DNA of 64,000 nt from NCBI RefSeq assembly GCF_000194985.1, contig NZ_GL878519.1, positions 303,226-367,225 on the forward strand, written 5' to 3'. Of this stretch, positions 61,634-64,000 are shown piece by piece; the first letter of the stretch is position 1; each line of letters starts with the position of its first letter. Under the pieces are notes generated by a model that searched no databases, was not told the origin of the DNA, and saw only the letters and a program-made list of their open reading frames with translations. A program made the translations under genes and the position numbers. The stretch is from Dialister micraerophilus DSM 19965. Its GTDB lineage: Bacteria > Bacillota > Negativicutes > Veillonellales > Dialisteraceae.

Positions 61634-62608
61634 TCATTTAAAATATTTTCTTATTTCTTCTATATCATCAGTTTTTCCCAATGCCAACGCAAGTAAAATT
61701 CTCGCTTTTACGGATGACAGATTTCTAGAAAGTATTATTCCGATTTCTTTCATACTCATAGCACTTCCGTCATATCCGTATTCTTCTTTTATCAGTCCCG
61801 TATGTACTCTCGTCGCCAGTACTACAGGTATACCGGCTTTTCTAAGTTCTATAATTCCGTCTTTACATAAAGGAGGCACATTTCCGCATCCCAAGCCTTC
61901 TATGACAACTCCGGATGCATTGTTTTCTTTTGCCAATTTACATAATTTTCCGTCCATTCCGGAATAACATTTTATTATCCATATATCTTTTTTTATGGAA
62001 TCGGAATGTATCTTCATTCTTCTTTTATGAGTTCGGGAAAAATAAATTTCATCGGAATATACTACTCCAATCGGTCCCCATTCCGGAGATTTAAATGTAT
62101 CGTTACATGTTGTATGTGTCTTTGTCACATCTTCAGGATTATATATTTTCTCATTGAAACATACAAGTACGCCTTTTCCATATGTTTCGTCACATGCTGC
62201 CGTACGAATTGATGACAATATATTTCCGTAACCGTCATATCCGACTTCTGCCGCACCTTTCATGGCACCTGTTACACATACCGGTTTTTCTGTTTGCAAA
62301 GAAACACTCAGAAAAAATGCAGTTTCTTCCAAAGTATCCGTACCGTGAGTGATTAAAAATCCGTCTATATTTTTATTTAAAGCAAGTTCATCGATTTTCT
62401 TTGACAATTCAAACATATCTTCTATTGTCATGTACCCGCTCGGCTTGTTTGAAAATTCAATTATATCAAGTTTTGCATATTTTCCGATTTCAGGAATTGC
62501 ATCTATCAAATCTTTTCCGGATACTGCAGGAATCAATTTTTTCGTTACAGGATCTTCTTTCATTGCAATTGTTCCGCCGGTTGTAATTACGATTATATGT
62601 TTTTTCAT
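61634..62608 (-). CDS. Asparaginase (type I/II family)
   Basis: Hydrolyses asparagine to aspartate and ammonia. The 324-aa protein has the catalytic N-terminal TTGGTIAMKED near residue 9, ITHGTDTLEETAFFL near 86 and a C-terminal domain with EGLGCGNVPP near 238. No signal peptide is seen, so a cytosolic enzyme is likely. The related activities are asparaginase and, in some, glutaminase; which applies cannot be read. It is convergent with the GerMN gene and downstream of guaB, with a hairpin between them. Confidence 0.9.
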   Translation of the reverse strand: MKKHIIVITTGGTIAMKEDPVTKKLIPAVSGKDLIDAIPEIGKYAKLDIIEFSNKPSGYMTIEDMFELSKKIDELALNKNIDGFLITHGTDTLEETAFFLSVSLQTEKPVCVTGAMKGAAEVGYDGYGNILSSIRTAACDETYGKGVLVCFNEKIYNPEDVTKTHTTCNDTFKSPEWGPIGVVYSDEIYFSRTHKRRMKIHSDSIKKDIWIIKCYSGMDGKLCKLAKENNASGVVIEGLGCGNVPPLCKDGIIELRKAGIPVVLATRVHTGLIKEEYGYDGSAMSMKEIGIILSRNLSSVKARILLALALGKTDDIEEIRKYFK

Positions 62609-62633
62609 AAATCAACTCTTCCTTTTACAACAC

Positions 62634-62665
62634 AAATGCTCCGCTTTTAAACGGAGCATTTTTTA
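62634..62665 (-). terminator. Terminator between guaB and the asparaginase gene
   Basis: AATGCTCCG and CGGAGCATT form a 9-bp stem with an 8-base loop just after the guaB stop; on the minus strand the tail is TTTGTGTTG, so termination may be partial. Confidence 0.65.
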
Positions 62666-62673
62666 TTGAGCGA

Positions 62674-64000
62674 TTAATTTTCGCCGTCTTTTTCTTTTCT
62701 TATAACATCGTGTGCTCCGCCTTCGATTATCGAAGTTGAGGATACCAATGTCAATTTTGCTTTTTCCTGTAATTCCGGAATTGTCAATGCACCGCAGTTG
62801 CACATTGTTGCTTTTATTTTACTGCAAGTTTTTGCCAAGTTTTCTTTTAATGCACCTGCATATGGAACGTATGAGTCTACACCTTCTTCAAATTGAAGTT
62901 TCTTTTCTCCTACGCCTAAATCATAACGTCCCCAGTTTCTTGCTCTGTTGGAACCTTCTCCCCAATATTCTTTTACTACCGTTCCGCCGACAGTTCTCTT
63001 TTGTGAGGGTGATTCGTCAAAACGTGCAAAATATCTTCCGAGCATTACAAAGTCTGCGCCCATTGCCAATGCCAATGTGATGTGATGATCGTGTACTATA
63101 CCGCCGTCGGAACAAACCGGTACATATATTCCTGTACGTTCGAAATATTCATCTCTTGCTTTGCATACTTCAATTACCGCTGTCGCCTGTCCACGACCGA
63201 TTCCTTTGGTTTCACGAGTGATACAAATAGATCCCCCGCCTATACCTACTTTTACAAAGTCGGCTCCGGCTTCTGCAAGGAAAAGAAATCCTTCTCTGTC
63301 GACAACGTTACCGGCTCCAACTTTTACTTTATCGCCGTATTTTTCACGAATCCAATTGATTGTAATTCTCTGCCATTCGGAAAAACCTTCAGATGAATCT
63401 ATGCAAAGTACATCAGCACCTGCATCTACAAGAAGCGGTACTCTTTCCGCATAATCTCTCGAGTTTATGCCGGCTCCGACAATAAAACGCTTTTGTGCAT
63501 CCAACATTTCATGCGGATTTTCACGATGTGAATCATAGTCTTTTCTGAATACAAAACCGTAAAGTCTTCCGTCTTCATATAAAACAGGGAGTGAATTTAT
63601 TTTATTATCCCAAATAATATCATTCGCTTCGGATAATGTAATTCCGAATTTCGCAGTTACCAATTTATCCAAAGGTGTCATGAATGTGGAAACTTTATCT
63701 GTTTTTTTCATGCGACTTACACGATAATCACGACTTGAAACTATTCCTACAAGTTTACCGCTTGCAGTTCCGTCTTCGGTAATTGCTACTGTCGAATGTC
63801 CTGTTTTTTCTTTAAGTGCAAGTATATCTGCCAGTGTATTGTTCGGTGATAAATTTGAATCACTGGATACAAATCCCGCCTTTTGTGCTTTAACGCGTGC
63901 TACCATTGCGGCTTCATCTTCAGGTGTCTGAGATCCGTAAATAAATGATATACCACCGTTTCTAGCCAATTCGACAGCCAGCTTTTCACCGGATACTGCC
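62674..64000 (-). CDS. guaB: IMP dehydrogenase (partial, runs past the window end)
   Basis: Oxidises IMP to XMP, the first committed step to GMP. The visible 440 or so residues run from the window edge: the end of the catalytic N-terminal strand ([12 protein letters not shown]), a pair of CBS domains (about residues 50-190 of the visible part), the main barrel with [24 protein letters not shown] with the active-site Cys, DGGIVHD, and the C-terminal [12 protein letters not shown]. The start codon is beyond base 64000. The terminator at 62634-62665 follows. Confidence 0.94.
   Translation of the reverse strand, partial: AVSGEKLAVELARNGGISFIYGSQTPEDEAAMVARVKAQKAGFVSSDSNLSPNNTLADILALKEKTGHSTVAITEDGTASGKLVGIVSSRDYRVSRMKKTDKVSTFMTPLDKLVTAKFGITLSEANDIIWDNKINSLPVLYEDGRLYGFVFRKDYDSHRENPHEMLDAQKRFIVGAGINSRDYAERVPLLVDAGADVLCIDSSEGFSEWQRITINWIREKYGDKVKVGAGNVVDREGFLFLAEAGADFVKVGIGGGSICITRETKGIGRGQATAVIEVCKARDEYFERTGIYVPVCSDGGIVHDHHITLALAMGADFVMLGRYFARFDESPSQKRTVGGTVVKEYWGEGSNRARNWGRYDLGVGEKKLQFEEGVDSYVPYAGALKENLAKTCSKIKATMCNCGALTIPELQEKAKLTLVSSTSIIEGGAHDVIRKEKDGEN

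Noticed and set aside
1-64000. Phage, insertion sequence, CRISPR or toxin-antitoxin genes
   Set aside because: I see no transposase, integrase, repeat-spacer array or matching inverted ends anywhere; the region looks like ordinary chromosomal core.

Overview
This 64 kb window is chromosomal housekeeping DNA from a low-GC Bacillota. The FapR-fab gene order, a valine T-box, the rimP-nusA-ylxR-ylxQ-infB order and the rbgA-rnhB-yraN-comM-dprA-topA-trmFO-hslVU order are Bacillota traits. Together with phosphatidylethanolamine synthesis (pssA, psd), an AMIN-type amidase and a CofE-like ligase they suggest a Negativicute (Veillonellales, perhaps Dialister-like). That placement is an inference and is not tested by any 16S sequence. 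Almost all genes lie on the minus strand. I see no phage, insertion sequence, CRISPR array or plasmid-type gene.

Layout. 1-3.5 kb: glmS, a Yip1-type membrane protein and sppA. 3.6 kb: tRNA-Glu(CUC). 3.7-5.6 kb: coaX and birA. 5.6-16.2 kb: hslU, hslV, trmFO, topA (split by a frameshift), dprA, comM, yraN, rnhB, rbgA. 16.2-17.9 kb: Pit phosphate transporter with its DUF47 partner. 18-22.3 kb: folC and valS with a T-box leader. 22.4-23.8 kb: a TVP38/DedA-like gene (+), a gene-poor stretch and tRNA-Leu(CAA). 23.8-27.2 kb: envelope/lipid cluster (GT2, pssA, psd, GT26). 27.3-29.8 kb: recG and, on the plus strand, rpmB. 29.8-35.8 kb: CofE-like ligase with a membrane partner, murI, thioesterase, DUF697 coiled-coil protein, SDR and aminotransferase. 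35.9-43.9 kb: the complete rimP-nusA-ylxR-ylxQ-infB-rbfA-nrnA-truB-ribF translation operon. 44-47.1 kb: bioY, thiolase and acyl-CoA ligase-like gene (frameshifted). 47.4-55.4 kb: fapR-plsX-fabH-fabD-fabG-acpP-fabF-rnc, with a divergent FabK/nitronate-monooxygenase-like gene. 55.4-56.8 kb: pyrF (frameshifted) and pyrE. 56.9-61.6 kb: surface cluster (beta-propeller-like protein, phosphodiester glycosidase, polysaccharide deacetylase, and divergently an amidase and a GerMN lipoprotein). 61.6-64 kb: asparaginase and guaB, which runs off the window.

How the genes work together. The fab operon makes acyl chains, PlsX channels them to phospholipid, PssA/Psd convert CDP-diacylglycerol to phosphatidylethanolamine, and FapR senses malonyl-CoA. 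BirA and BioY tie biotin supply to the same pathway through acetyl-CoA carboxylase. The rimP operon serves ribosome assembly and translation initiation.

The most striking observation is that three core genes (topA, the acyl-CoA ligase-like gene and pyrF) are each broken by one missing base inside an A-rich stretch of the coding strand. In two of them a canonical -1 slippery heptamer lies in phase at the break. This may be sequencing error, recent mutation, or recoding by slippage; the sequence alone cannot decide. Other leads are a terminator-like hairpin in the rimP-nusA leader, a candidate BirA operator over the bioY promoter, a thiolase lacking its second catalytic cysteine, and a perfect 18-bp inverted repeat over the amidase promoter. 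I did not find a clearly new multi-gene system.
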